Source: Desulfoplanes formicivorans (GTDB lineage: Bacteria > Desulfobacterota > Desulfovibrionia > Desulfovibrionales > Desulfomicrobiaceae). From it: DNA of 64,000 nt. The stretch is from the NCBI RefSeq assembly GCF_001748225.1, contig NZ_BDFE01000016.1, positions 62,001-126,000 on the forward strand, read 5' to 3'. Position numbers and translations under genes: made by a program. Below the pieces are notes generated by a model that ran no database searches, was not told where the DNA came from, and saw only the letters and a list, made by a program, of their open reading frames with translations. Below, piece after piece: positions 54,911-63,849 of the stretch; positions within the stretch are counted from its first letter, which is position 1, and each line of letters begins with the position of its first letter.

Positions 54911-54934
54911 GATTTGTGCTCAGATTTGTGCTCA
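54911..54934. repeat. 12-bp tandem duplication
   Basis: GATTTGTGCTCA occurs twice in a row at 54911-54922 and 54923-54934, immediately before the long inverted repeat. Confidence 0.7.
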
Positions 54935-55106
54935 TGGCCGGCTTGCCCTGTTCCGTACGGTTTGCAACTCTCTCGCCGGCCTCGTACCATCAAGCCGTTG
55001 CTCAATAAAAACAAACCGTATGGGCAAGATGTCAGGCAACGGCTTGATGAACGATGCCTGGCTCGCTCAGACAGTCAAACCGCCCGGAACAGGGCAAGCC
55101 GGCCAT
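54934..55106. repeat. Long imperfect inverted repeat between pgm and glnN
   Basis: Outer arms 54934-54964 and 55076-55106 match at 29 of 31 positions as inverted repeats; inner arms 54988-55001 and 55036-55049 match perfectly (14 bp), and the sequence between outer and inner arms also pairs in part. The whole 173 nt could fold into one long hairpin around a 34-nt loop. The size and shape resemble a miniature inverted-repeat element, but no target-site duplication was seen. Confidence 0.65.
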
Positions 55107-55179
55107 CATATTCCAGATACCAGCATGATAACAACTGTGCCTTGAGGCACCTCTCCCCATCATCTCTATCATCCAAACG

Positions 55180-55209
55180 AAAAGACCCGCCATAATGACG
55201 GGTCTTTTT
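55180..55209. terminator. Terminator between convergent pgm and glnN
   Basis: Arms AAAAGACCCG (55180-55189) and CGGGTCTTTT (55199-55208) around a 9-nt loop, with T residues on either strand side. It is 56 nt downstream of the glnN stop and may stop transcripts from both sides. Confidence 0.75.
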
Positions 55210-55256
55210 CTGCGCACTGCGCACTGTGTACTGCGTACTGAGCATTGCGTACTTTT
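55209..55256. repeat. TACTGCGCACTG-like repeat tract after glnN
   Basis: Alternating copies of CTGCGCACTG/CTGTGTACTG/CTGCGTACTG ending with GCGTAC, located 9 nt from the glnN stop codon. It is the same kind of tract found beside the mshG stop (39960-40170). Confidence 0.65.
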
Positions 55257-55264
55257 GTTTTTTT

Positions 55265-57445
55265 TTACTTGATAAACAGCATCTCCTGGTAGGTCGGCAG
55301 GGGCCAGAGATCATCGGCCACCACATCCTCCAGGGCGTCTGCACATTCCCGGACCTTGAGCATGGCCGGGATAACCTTGTCACCCATGTACCTGGCTTTT
55401 TCCAAGGGATCTTCCATCTCTGTTTCCAAAAGGACTTCAAGTTCACCAATGGCCTTTTTCAGGCTGCGCATTTTATCGGTGACATCCTCCAGAACCGCCA
55501 TTTCATAGTCCATACCAACCGACTTGAGGCTCGCACAGGTATCAGCCAGTTCACGCATGTAGCGCACGGCCGCCGGAAGGATCATGGTTTTGGCCATTTT
55601 CACCGTCAAAAGCCCCTCAGTGACCAGATGCTGGCCATATTGCTCGAGATAGACTTCCTGACGGCTGGCCAATTCCCGTTCGCTGAAGATCCCGTACTTG
55701 GTAAACATCTCGACAACAGGCGCTGACGTCAACACAGGCAGGGCATCAACAGCGGTTTTGAGGTTGGGAAGCCCGCGCCTGGCCGCTTCTTCCTGCCATT
55801 CCTGGGAATAGCCGTTCCCGTTGAAAATGATGTTTCCGTGTTTGGTGATGATCTCCTTGATAATCCCAAGGACAGCGTTTTTGAAGGCTTCGGGAGTACT
55901 TAGATCCATGGCCTCCAGCTTGGTGGCAATGTAATCCAGGGATTCGGTCAACAGAGCATTGATGGACACCAGAGGGCCGGCAATGGACAGGTTGGAGCCA
56001 ACGGCCCGGAACTCGAACCGATTGCCGGTAAAGGCAAAGGGACTGGTCCTGTTCCTGTCGCCGGCATCCATGGGCAGCGGAGGCAGGGTGTCCACACCCA
56101 CACGAAGTTCGCCCTTGGTCTTGCATCCGTTGCACGTGCCCTTTTTGATCTGTTCGAAGATATCGGTCAGCTGCTCGCCCAGATAAATGGACATGATGGC
56201 TGGCGGTGCTTCATTGGCCCCCAGGCGATGATCATTGCCTGCCGTGGCCACAACAGCCCGCAAGAGATCCCCGTGCAGATGCACGCCGCGAATGATGGCT
56301 GCACAAAAAAGCAAGAACTGCAGATTTTCGTGGGGTGTTTCACCTGGATCGAACAGACTTCCTAGGGACTTGGTACCTATGGAATAATTGAGATGCTTGC
56401 CCGATCCGTTGATCCCGGCAAAGGGTTTTTCGTGCAGCATGCAGGCCATGCCGTGCTTTTTGGCCACACCCTTGAGGGTGGTCATCACGGTCTGATTGTG
56501 GTCGTTGGCCAGATTGGCCTGCTCATAGAGGGGAGCGATCTCGAACTGGCCCGGTGCGACTTCGTTATGCCGGGTCTTCACGGGCACGCCAAGTTTATAC
56601 AGCTCATGTTCCACATTCATCATAAAGGAAAGAACACGCTCGGGAATGGCACCGAAATAATGATCATCAAGTTCCTGGCCCTTGGCCGGCTTGGCTCCGA
56701 ACAGGGTCCTTCCGGTGAGCTGCAGATCCGGGCGTTCAAAATAAAAATTGCGATCCACCAGGAAATATTCCTGCTCGGGTCCGGCAAATGATTGAACCTG
56801 TTCATCCAGGTCACGTCCAAAAAGGGCCAGGACCCTTTTGGCCTGGGCATTGAGGGCCTGATTGGAACGCAAAAGAGGGGTTTTCTTGTCCAGGGCCTCA
56901 CCTGTCCAGGAGACAAAGGCCGTGGGGATGCACAAAAACGTGCCATTGGGATTTTCCAGTATGTACGCAGGATTGGTTACGTCCCAGGCCGTATACCCCC
57001 GGGCCTCGAAGGTAGCCCGAAGACCGCCCGAGGGGAAACTGGAAGCATCCGGTTCCCCCTGAATGAGGAGCTTGCCACTGAATTCGGCCAGAGCGCCCCC
57101 CTTGCCGTCCGGTGTAAGAAACCCATCATGCTTTTCCGCGGTGAGTCCGGTCAGGGGATAAAAAACATGGGTATAATGGGTCGCGCCCTTGGAAACGGCC
57201 CAGTCCTTCATGGCCGATGCCACAGCGTCAGCCATGGAAGGATCAAGCTTGCCTCCGGTCTCAATGGTCTTCTTGATGGAAGCAAAAACATTCTTGGGAA
57301 GACGCTCCTCCATGACCTTCAGGCTGAACACATTGGACCCGAAAATCTCGCCGACCCCCTTTTCCGCATAGTTGAGGGGCGCGGAAGCGGGCGTATAGTT
57401 GGTCACAGCCTTGATGGCGTCTTGTCTCGATTGATTGCCACTCAT
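55265..57445 (-). CDS. glnN: Type III glutamine synthetase
   Basis: A 726-residue GSIII enzyme that makes glutamine from glutamate and ammonia. It is far longer than type I GlnA. Motifs include [54 protein letters not shown] and [22 protein letters not shown]. Start 57445 has AAAGGAG 8 nt upstream, and the first seven residues of the longer frame are excluded. A GC-rich hairpin (57484-57497) lies just before the ribosome site. Confidence 0.95.
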   Translation of the reverse strand: MSGNQSRQDAIKAVTNYTPASAPLNYAEKGVGEIFGSNVFSLKVMEERLPKNVFASIKKTIETGGKLDPSMADAVASAMKDWAVSKGATHYTHVFYPLTGLTAEKHDGFLTPDGKGGALAEFSGKLLIQGEPDASSFPSGGLRATFEARGYTAWDVTNPAYILENPNGTFLCIPTAFVSWTGEALDKKTPLLRSNQALNAQAKRVLALFGRDLDEQVQSFAGPEQEYFLVDRNFYFERPDLQLTGRTLFGAKPAKGQELDDHYFGAIPERVLSFMMNVEHELYKLGVPVKTRHNEVAPGQFEIAPLYEQANLANDHNQTVMTTLKGVAKKHGMACMLHEKPFAGINGSGKHLNYSIGTKSLGSLFDPGETPHENLQFLLFCAAIIRGVHLHGDLLRAVVATAGNDHRLGANEAPPAIMSIYLGEQLTDIFEQIKKGTCNGCKTKGELRVGVDTLPPLPMDAGDRNRTSPFAFTGNRFEFRAVGSNLSIAGPLVSINALLTESLDYIATKLEAMDLSTPEAFKNAVLGIIKEIITKHGNIIFNGNGYSQEWQEEAARRGLPNLKTAVDALPVLTSAPVVEMFTKYGIFSERELASRQEVYLEQYGQHLVTEGLLTVKMAKTMILPAAVRYMRELADTCASLKSVGMDYEMAVLEDVTDKMRSLKKAIGELEVLLETEMEDPLEKARYMGDKVIPAMLKVRECADALEDVVADDLWPLPTYQEMLFIK

Positions 57446-57933
57446 GGAAATATCTCCTTTGAACATAAGAGGGTGTGCATGCGCCCGCGCCGGCGGGACA
57501 CAGAAAAAATCATCAATAATACAGGATCTAACAACTTACAGACCAAATTGCATAAACTCATTAAAAACAAGATGTTATATCCAGAACCATCGCTATTCGC
57601 GGAATAAAATCCACAATTTTGCAATCCAAAAGCAAGTCACAAACCCTCTTTTCACAAATTTGTCAAGATGATTATTTTATTACACGAAACAGCACCCTTG
57701 TCCTCTCCTGCCTTGCCCGCACCGGGAGATATCCTCAAAAGGCAATATTATCTACATGTTACATTTTTATTTTTATAAATACACCCTATTTTCCTTTTTG
57801 AGAGGTCTGCATCCCTTTTTGTCCAAAATTGATATTACCACGACAGGCGCGCAATCCACCACCTCCCGGCGAACAAGATTGCTTGCAGGGAATCATTTTA
57901 CACCATTTCTTCTCTTTGCTAACAAAGCAGGCC
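57446..57933. other. Divergent intergenic region between glnN and the sirohaem/haem operon
   Basis: 488 nt with no gene recognised. It holds a small GC-rich hairpin (CCCGC-GCCG-GCGGG at 57484-57497) before glnN and long AT runs towards the sirC side. A sigma-54 search for glnN found no site. Confidence 0.45.
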
Positions 57934-58623
57934 ATGCGCTATTACCCCCTGCTTCTTGATCTTCACCACAAAAATTGTCTGGTCGTTGGGGCCGGCACAG
58001 TCGGTACACGCAAGATCCGTACGCTGCTCAAGGCCTCGCCCAAACATCTGCTTGTTCTGGATACGGCCCCCTTTTCCACCAAACTGACCCGCCTTGCCGC
58101 CCGGCATCCGGAGCTTGTTCTGGAAAACCGCACCTTTTCCGCCAACGACCTCGACCAGAAACATCTGGTCTTTGCCTGTACCAGCAATCGAACGCTTAAT
58201 GCCGCCATTGCCAGGGGGTGCCAGCAACGCAACATTCTGTGCAACATTATTGACGATCCACAGGCCGGTGATGTTGTTCTCCCGTCGATTATCCAGCGGG
58301 GAGACCTGCTTGTGACGGTATCGACTTCCGGAAAATCCCCCGCCCTGTGCCGAACCCTCAGACAAGAGCTTGATTGTCGGTTCGGAGAAGAATATGAGAT
58401 CCTGCTCGACCTTTTGGGCAGAATCAGGCAGGCAATGCTTCCCTTGGGCCAGGATAGTGATGACAACGCCGAATGTTTCAGATCGCTGGTCAATTCTTCC
58501 CTGCTTGCAGCCATCCGCGAAAAGGACACCGACGAAATCCGCACCATCCTGGCCAGACTTCTGCCCAAAGAACTCCACCCTTCCATCGGAGCCTTGACCC
58601 ATGACCTTTTTCCGTCTCTTTGA
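57934..58623 (+). CDS. Precorrin-2 dehydrogenase / sirohydrochlorin ferrochelatase-type protein (SirC/Met8/CysG N-terminal)
   Basis: A 229-residue Rossmann-fold protein: MRYYPLLLDLHHKNCLVVGAG (NAD-binding GxGxxG with VGTRKIRTLL), LVFACTSNRTLNAAI, ILCNIIDDPQAGDVVLPSI and GDLLVTVSTSGKSPAL are all typical of CysG-N/SirC. It oxidises precorrin-2 to sirohydrochlorin and may insert iron, towards sirohaem and, in many sulfate reducers, haem. Start 57934 is the family start; a longer reading begins at 57829. Its 3' end overlaps the next gene by 23 nt. Confidence 0.9.
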   Translation: MRYYPLLLDLHHKNCLVVGAGTVGTRKIRTLLKASPKHLLVLDTAPFSTKLTRLAARHPELVLENRTFSANDLDQKHLVFACTSNRTLNAAIARGCQQRNILCNIIDDPQAGDVVLPSIIQRGDLLVTVSTSGKSPALCRTLRQELDCRFGEEYEILLDLLGRIRQAMLPLGQDSDDNAECFRSLVNSSLLAAIREKDTDEIRTILARLLPKELHPSIGALTHDLFPSL

Positions 58624-59428
58624 GTTTTTGGTCGCCTTCCTGTACTTTGCAGGAGCTCTTGTGTTTCTTGTAGGTCTGGTGACGCACAAAACATCCTTCA
58701 CAAAAGTCTCCATCTGGACCACGGCGACCAGTTTTGGACTGCACACCATTGATCTTCTGGTCACCTGGCTGCATTCCGGAGGACTTGGGGCGGACCAGGG
58801 ACCCTTTTATTTCAGCCTGCTGGCCTGGTGTTTTCTGGTCATTTTCTTCGCATTCTGGTGGAGGCTGCGCATGAAATTCCTGGCACTCATCGCCTCTCCC
58901 CTCGCCCTCATCGTGTTCACCTCATCTTTGGCCATTTCTCCATCCACCCAGCCCGTTCCCCAGACCTTTGTGGGTCTTTGGTTCGGACTGCACATAGGCG
59001 CCCTGTTCGTGAGCATTGCCCTGCTGGCCATGGCCTTCGGGTCCGGGGTAACCTATCTGTATCTGGAAAAAAAAATCAAAACCAAAGCGCGTTTCAAGGG
59101 CTTTTCCCGGGATCTTCCCTCCCTGCACACCTGTGACCGCGTCAATCATGTCAGCGTGGTGGCCGGGTTTCCCTTGTACACCGTGGGTATCCTCAGCGGA
59201 TTCATCTGGGCGGCCTTTACCTGGAAACACATGTTCAGCTGGGACCCCAAGGAAGTTGTTTCCCTGCTCATCTGGCTGATCTTCGCCTATGTCTTCCACC
59301 AGCGACTGGCCATTGGCTGGAACGGCCGCAAACCGGCCAAGGCAGCCATCTGGCTCTTTCTTCTGGTGATCGCCTCCATGCTGTTCATCAATTTTTTCGT
59401 GCCCACGCACCACCAGTTTCAGATGTAG
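58601..59428 (+). CDS. Cytochrome c assembly protein of the CcsA/HemX family
   Basis: A 275-residue membrane protein with about eight segments. It contains the family motif FSWDPKEVVSLLIWLIFAY with TWKHM before it and HHQF at the end. The length is that of HemX/CcsA-like proteins, which are linked to haem delivery or regulation of glutamyl-tRNA reductase. It is sandwiched between the precorrin-2 dehydrogenase and hemA. It could work in cytochrome c maturation or haem synthesis control; both are inference. Confidence 0.85.
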   Translation: MTFFRLFEFLVAFLYFAGALVFLVGLVTHKTSFTKVSIWTTATSFGLHTIDLLVTWLHSGGLGADQGPFYFSLLAWCFLVIFFAFWWRLRMKFLALIASPLALIVFTSSLAISPSTQPVPQTFVGLWFGLHIGALFVSIALLAMAFGSGVTYLYLEKKIKTKARFKGFSRDLPSLHTCDRVNHVSVVAGFPLYTVGILSGFIWAAFTWKHMFSWDPKEVVSLLIWLIFAYVFHQRLAIGWNGRKPAKAAIWLFLLVIASMLFINFFVPTHHQFQM

Positions 59429-59596
59429 GAAGAAGACCCGACAGAAACAAGGACAAAAACGGGGAGAACAGGAGACAGCAAGGAACCACGGGTTCAAGAA
59501 GGTCTCTACCTTGCGCCTTGTCTTGTTGCTTTTTCCCGCATCCAGGTCATATCCCGTTTTCATCGCCATCACTCTTTATACACACGATTGCCCATA

Positions 59597-60958
59597 ATGA
59601 ATCAAACCATCTACCTCATAGGCCTCAATCACCGGACAGCCGATGTCTCCATCAGGGAGCAGCTGGCCCTGCCGGATTGCAATCCCTGTTTGCAAGGACT
59701 GGTCAGACCTGACGGTCCCATCAGGGAAGCCCTGATCCTTTCCACATGCAATCGGGTTGAATTTCTGGTTGTTGGCGATCCTCAAAAAGACCCTGTTCAG
59801 GAAGTGCTCCATTTCTGGGGATCAACGTGCTCTGTAGATGCGCAAACCATCAGCAAACACGCCTACACCTATCAGGGCCTTGAAGCCATCCATCACCTGT
59901 TTACTGTTGCGTCCAGCCTGGATTCCATGATTCTGGGAGAACCCCAGATCCTCGGACAACTCAAGCAGGCCTACCGCAAGGCCGTGGAATACGGCAGTGC
60001 CCGGGTTATCGTCAGCAGGGCCCTGCACAAGGCCTTTTCCGTGGCCAAACGCGTGCGCACGGAAACGGCCATTGCCTCCAATGCGGTCTCCATCAGCTAT
60101 GCAGCCGTGGAGCTGGCCAAGCGCATTTTCGGCGATCTTGCACCCCAGCGTGCCATGCTGGTGGGTGCAGGCGAAATGGCCGAACTTGCGGCAACCCATC
60201 TTCTGGGAGCGGGTATTCAGGGTATCACTGTGGCCAACAGAACCCTTTGCCGAGGGGAAGAACTGGCTGACAAATTCGGCGGCAAGGCCATCGCTTTTGA
60301 AGAGCTGGTCGATCACCTTCCCGAGGTGGACATCATCATCAGTTCCACGGGATCACAGCATGCGGTCATCAGGGCACGGGACGTCAAAAAGGTTCTCAAA
60401 AAACGCAAGCACCGGCCCATGTTCTTCATAGACATTGCGGTCCCCAGGGATATCGATCCCGACGTGAACGGATTGGACAATGTCTATCTTTATGACATCG
60501 ACGATCTCAAGGAAGTGGTGGAAGAAAACCTTGCCGAGCGCAAGGAAGAGGCGGGCAAGGCCGAGCTCATTGTCAAAGAGGAAGTGGACAGCTTTGCCCT
60601 CTGGCTCAAGTCCCTGGCCCTCAAACCCACCATTGTGGACCTTTTGGAACGGGGAGAGGCCATTGCCGAAAAAGAGATCAAAAAGACCCTCAAATCCCTT
60701 GGTCCCGAGGTATCGCCGGCCGTTCACGAGGCCCTTCAGGTCCTTGCCCATTCCCTCATCGGCAAATTGTACTGCGAACCCATTGCCTATCTCAAACGCC
60801 GAAGCAAAGAAGAAGACACCCTTACCAAATGCATCCACGACACCCGCAGGATGTTCAATCTTGACAACGAACAGGTTCCCCAGGACGCCCACAAGGACCG
60901 CAAAACCAGAACATGTCCCCACAAGACAGCCAATGAACGATTTTGGCCCCACAAATAA
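59597..60958 (+). CDS. hemA: Glutamyl-tRNA reductase
   Basis: A 453-residue GluTR, the first committed step of C5 tetrapyrrole synthesis. It has ALILSTCNRVEFLVV with the catalytic Cys51, the glutamate/tRNA-binding segment SSLDSMILGEPQILGQ, the NADPH site MLVGAGEMAELAATHLL and the dimerisation helix at the end. Start 59597 is the ATG in TTGCCCATAATG; the upstream TTG at 59588 would add three residues. It follows the CcsA-like gene by 168 nt. Confidence 0.95.
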   Translation: MNQTIYLIGLNHRTADVSIREQLALPDCNPCLQGLVRPDGPIREALILSTCNRVEFLVVGDPQKDPVQEVLHFWGSTCSVDAQTISKHAYTYQGLEAIHHLFTVASSLDSMILGEPQILGQLKQAYRKAVEYGSARVIVSRALHKAFSVAKRVRTETAIASNAVSISYAAVELAKRIFGDLAPQRAMLVGAGEMAELAATHLLGAGIQGITVANRTLCRGEELADKFGGKAIAFEELVDHLPEVDIIISSTGSQHAVIRARDVKKVLKKRKHRPMFFIDIAVPRDIDPDVNGLDNVYLYDIDDLKEVVEENLAERKEEAGKAELIVKEEVDSFALWLKSLALKPTIVDLLERGEAIAEKEIKKTLKSLGPEVSPAVHEALQVLAHSLIGKLYCEPIAYLKRRSKEEDTLTKCIHDTRRMFNLDNEQVPQDAHKDRKTRTCPHKTANERFWPHK

Positions 60959-60993
60959 TCCCTGTTTGCAGGCACACCTTCAAGGAAACCCGT

Positions 60994-61329
60994 ATGCGAT
61001 CCTATCAGATAGACGAATTCACTCCCCAACAGATGGAAACCATCAACGCCAGGCTCACGGAAAAGGGATTTGCCAGCTCCATTCCCCAGCTTTTTCAGAT
61101 TCCCCTTCCCGACGAGCTCATGGAACCGGAACAAAAGGAACATGCTGATTCATGCGGCCCCTTTTACATGGCTGTTGAAACCGGCAAGGATTGGCTCAGG
61201 TTGGAATTTCTGGTTCGGGCCCGTCAGATCCTGCGTTGTTCCTGTATTGCCTACGCCACCCCCAAGCAGCGGGACTTCATGATGGACTTTATCGACACCA
61301 CGCTGAAGGAATGGGATATCCCTGTTTGA
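60994..61329 (+). CDS. Small conserved-looking protein of unknown function
   Basis: A 111-residue soluble protein with no signal. The C-terminal part has CSCIAYATPKQRDFMMDFIDTTL, with two Cys in a tight pair. AAGGAAACCCGT precedes the ATG at 60994; an in-frame reading from 60943 lacks a site. It lies between hemA and tilS in what looks like an operon, with only one base before tilS. I do not recognise the family. Confidence 0.65.
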   Translation: MRSYQIDEFTPQQMETINARLTEKGFASSIPQLFQIPLPDELMEPEQKEHADSCGPFYMAVETGKDWLRLEFLVRARQILRCSCIAYATPKQRDFMMDFIDTTLKEWDIPV

Positions 61330-61330
61330 G

Positions 61331-62332
61331 ATGACCACCTGGCGCCTTCAGGATCTTCCCCCCAAATGGGCTCATTTCTGTCTGGGAATCGAACGGTTTG
61401 TCACCAAAGAGCTGAACGTTCGGCTCCAGGACACAACCCTGGTCATTGCCTATTCCACCGGGGTCGACTCCACGGCACTGCTGTACATTTTCCATATGCT
61501 GGCGCCCCGTCTGCACCTGCGTCTGGTGGGAGCCAACCTTGACCACGGGCTCAGACCCGAGGCCGCGCGGGAGCAACAGATAGCCCGACAAACATGCAGC
61601 CAACTGGGCATCCCCCTGGAATGCGCCCGCAGGGACATTGCATCCCTTGCCCGCCAACAGAGTCTGGGGCTGGAAGAGACCGGACGCCTGGAACGGTATC
61701 GCTTTCTGGAGGCTGTCAGGGCAAAGCACAACGCCGATTTCATCCTCACGGCCCATCAAGCCGATGATCTGGCCGAAGATGTGCTCATGCGGCTGATCCG
61801 GGGTGTTGGATGGCCCGGCCTGGCAGGCATGGCCGGGGTTGACCAGGATCGACACCTTGTGCGCCCCCTTTTGCAAACCCCCAAGCAGGTTCTTGAACAA
61901 TTTCTGACTCATCTGGGCATCACCTGGGAAAAGGACGCGAGCAATGCGGATCCCTCTTTTTTACGCAACCGGGTCCGATCAACCATTCTTCCCCTGTTTC
62001 TTCAAGAGAACCCTGGTTTTCTCAAAACCGTGTACCAGTTGTGGCAATGCGGTCAGGCCGACCGTTCCTTCTGGGACCAGCGCCTTGCCCAGCACCTTCA
62101 GGGCCGAAAACAATACATCCCTTCCAGCCTGGCCGGTCTGGACAAGGCCGAACGCTGCCGATTGATCAAGCATGTGCTTGAATCCATGGGCCCGGGACAA
62201 CCCCTGGCAGAATCGATCTCCCGACTTGATGCCCTCTGGCAGAACAGAGCCACCGGGAAAACCGTGCAGTTTCCCGGAGACAAGACCGCAACCATAACCC
62301 GGGACGGGATCGAGTTTTCCTGGAAACCATAA
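61331..62332 (+). CDS. tilS: tRNA(Ile)-lysidine synthase
   Basis: A 333-residue PP-loop enzyme that changes C34 of tRNA-Ile to lysidine. The P-loop reads AYSTGVDSTALL, with Thr in place of the usual first Gly of SGGxDS. The downstream motifs NLDHGLRPEAAREQQ and TAHQADDLAEDVLMRLIRG are intact. The length is somewhat short but normal for small-domain forms. The start is one base after the upstream stop. Confidence 0.9.
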   Translation: MTTWRLQDLPPKWAHFCLGIERFVTKELNVRLQDTTLVIAYSTGVDSTALLYIFHMLAPRLHLRLVGANLDHGLRPEAAREQQIARQTCSQLGIPLECARRDIASLARQQSLGLEETGRLERYRFLEAVRAKHNADFILTAHQADDLAEDVLMRLIRGVGWPGLAGMAGVDQDRHLVRPLLQTPKQVLEQFLTHLGITWEKDASNADPSFLRNRVRSTILPLFLQENPGFLKTVYQLWQCGQADRSFWDQRLAQHLQGRKQYIPSSLAGLDKAERCRLIKHVLESMGPGQPLAESISRLDALWQNRATGKTVQFPGDKTATITRDGIEFSWKP

Positions 62333-62366
62333 GGTCCCGGACAAAACATAGTTTGTCCGGGACCTT
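62331..62366 (+). terminator. Terminator after tilS
   Basis: 15-bp perfect arms (62331-62345 and 62352-62366) around ACATAG, overlapping the tilS stop. It lies between convergent tilS and nadD; no strong T run follows, but the stem is GC-rich. Confidence 0.7.
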
Positions 62367-62403
62367 GTTCTTATCATGGGGAGCATGCCGCCCTGCCAGA
62401 AGA

Positions 62404-63108
62404 TCACACGGCATCCACATCCTGCGGGCTGTTTGCCCCTGCTGGTGAAGTCCCCTCTCCCCAGACCCTTGCCACCTCTTCCCTGTGCTCCTGCACATAG
62501 TGTTCAACAGAATCCGGCACGAGATAACGAATGGATTGCCCCTTTCGCCATTTATCCCGGATAAGGGAAGAGCTGATGTCAAGCCGGTTCATTTCAAGGA
62601 AAAAAATGGCCAGGTGTCCCCTGGGAAGGTGCCAGCCCGTGGGGGTCATGCGGCTTGCAGGCCATATGTTTCTGATCAGTTCATCAGCTTCCGGGCGATC
62701 CACCCCGCCCCTGCAAACAACCACCAGATGGGCCAATTGCGGCAGACACGCGGCCTTGTACCATGAAGACAACAGGACAAGATCTTCGCTGCCCATGATG
62801 AAAAAAAGACGATCTTGTGGATCGGACAATCGATACGCCTGCAATGTATCATAGGTATAGGAAGGTCCTTGCCGTCGGGCTTCAAGATCATTGACCCGCA
62901 TCCCGGCAAGATCCTGGACCGTATCCCTGAGCAGCTTGTACCTGACGGAAAAAGGCAAAAGGTTCCGGGTTTCCTTGTGGGGAGGAACGGCCGCCGGTAC
63001 CAGGTCGATGCGATTGAGACCAAGCTGCTCACGCACCTCCAGGGCTAGGCGAAGATGCGCGATGTGAGGAGGATTAAAGGAACCGCCCAGAATACCGATT
63101 GTTTGCAT
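62404..63108 (-). CDS. nadD: Nicotinate-nucleotide adenylyltransferase
   Basis: A 234-residue NadD for NAD synthesis. GILGGSFNPPHIAHLRLAL holds the nucleotidyltransferase HxGH motif in the variant HIAH, and LDISSSLIRDK is the ISSTxIR motif. FIMGSEDLVLLSSWYKA completes the fold. Start 63108 has GGGGAG 5 nt upstream; the longer frame to 63150 has no site. Confidence 0.92.
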   Translation of the reverse strand: MQTIGILGGSFNPPHIAHLRLALEVREQLGLNRIDLVPAAVPPHKETRNLLPFSVRYKLLRDTVQDLAGMRVNDLEARRQGPSYTYDTLQAYRLSDPQDRLFFIMGSEDLVLLSSWYKAACLPQLAHLVVVCRGGVDRPEADELIRNIWPASRMTPTGWHLPRGHLAIFFLEMNRLDISSSLIRDKWRKGQSIRYLVPDSVEHYVQEHREEVARVWGEGTSPAGANSPQDVDAV

Positions 63109-63303
63109 ATGTTCTCCCCAAGGGTTGCAGAAAAAGACACATTGCATCATCGTGCTGCAAGCACATGGCGTCTGATGGCCCTATATGCCCTGTTCCCCTG
63201 AATCGCAATCTGCCCTGGAACGCAAAAAAGCCCATGACAACCCTGGCCCCGGCATGGCACTCTGCTGCCGCCATGCGGGGGAACATATCCTTTATGCTTC
63301 CCA

Positions 63304-63777
63304 TTGATATGTGGTTCATCGGAACATAAGAGTGATCTGCAACCGCCAACCCCGGAAAATGCGCCTGTGGACATTAACGCCATCCTGAAAAAAATCGACA
63401 AGGATTTCATCCTTTCCAAAGCCGAAAAACTCGGGAACACTGATTTTGCCAAGGTTCTCAAGGAATCGGAAACCATTCAAAAACTGGCGGCCAAAGAAGG
63501 ACCGCTCCAGAAATTTGTCAACGACGTCACCCTGCTCATCGCTCTGGTCAAAGACTATTACACGGGAACCTATCGGGATATCCCCATCAAGAGTGTGGCG
63601 GCCATTGCATTCACCCTGCTGTATATTCTCAATCCCCTGGATCTGATTCCCGATTTTCTGCCGGGCATCGGCCAGCTGGATGATGCAGCCGTTGTGGCCC
63701 TGTGCCTCAAGATCATCAGAGACGACCTTGACAAATATGCCCAGCACACGACCCAACAACCCGACACCAAATCATGA
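63304..63777 (+). CDS. DUF1232 (YkvA-like) membrane-associated protein
   Basis: A 157-residue protein. The C-terminal half has YRDIPIKSVAAIAFTLLYILNPLDLIPDFLPGIG and QLDDAAVVALCLKIIRDDLD, the DUF1232 signature (NPxDLIPDFLPxxGxLDD). The N-terminal part is helical and charged. The reading begins at a TTG at 63304; GTG at 63367 is an alternative, since neither has a clear ribosome site. The role of this family is unknown. Confidence 0.8.
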   Translation: MICGSSEHKSDLQPPTPENAPVDINAILKKIDKDFILSKAEKLGNTDFAKVLKESETIQKLAAKEGPLQKFVNDVTLLIALVKDYYTGTYRDIPIKSVAAIAFTLLYILNPLDLIPDFLPGIGQLDDAAVVALCLKIIRDDLDKYAQHTTQQPDTKS

Positions 63778-63849
63778 CCCTGGGAATGCTGCCATACGGG
63801 CCGTCATGACAATGTCCTCCACGTCTCTTTCCTGCAGCAGCCTGTGAAC

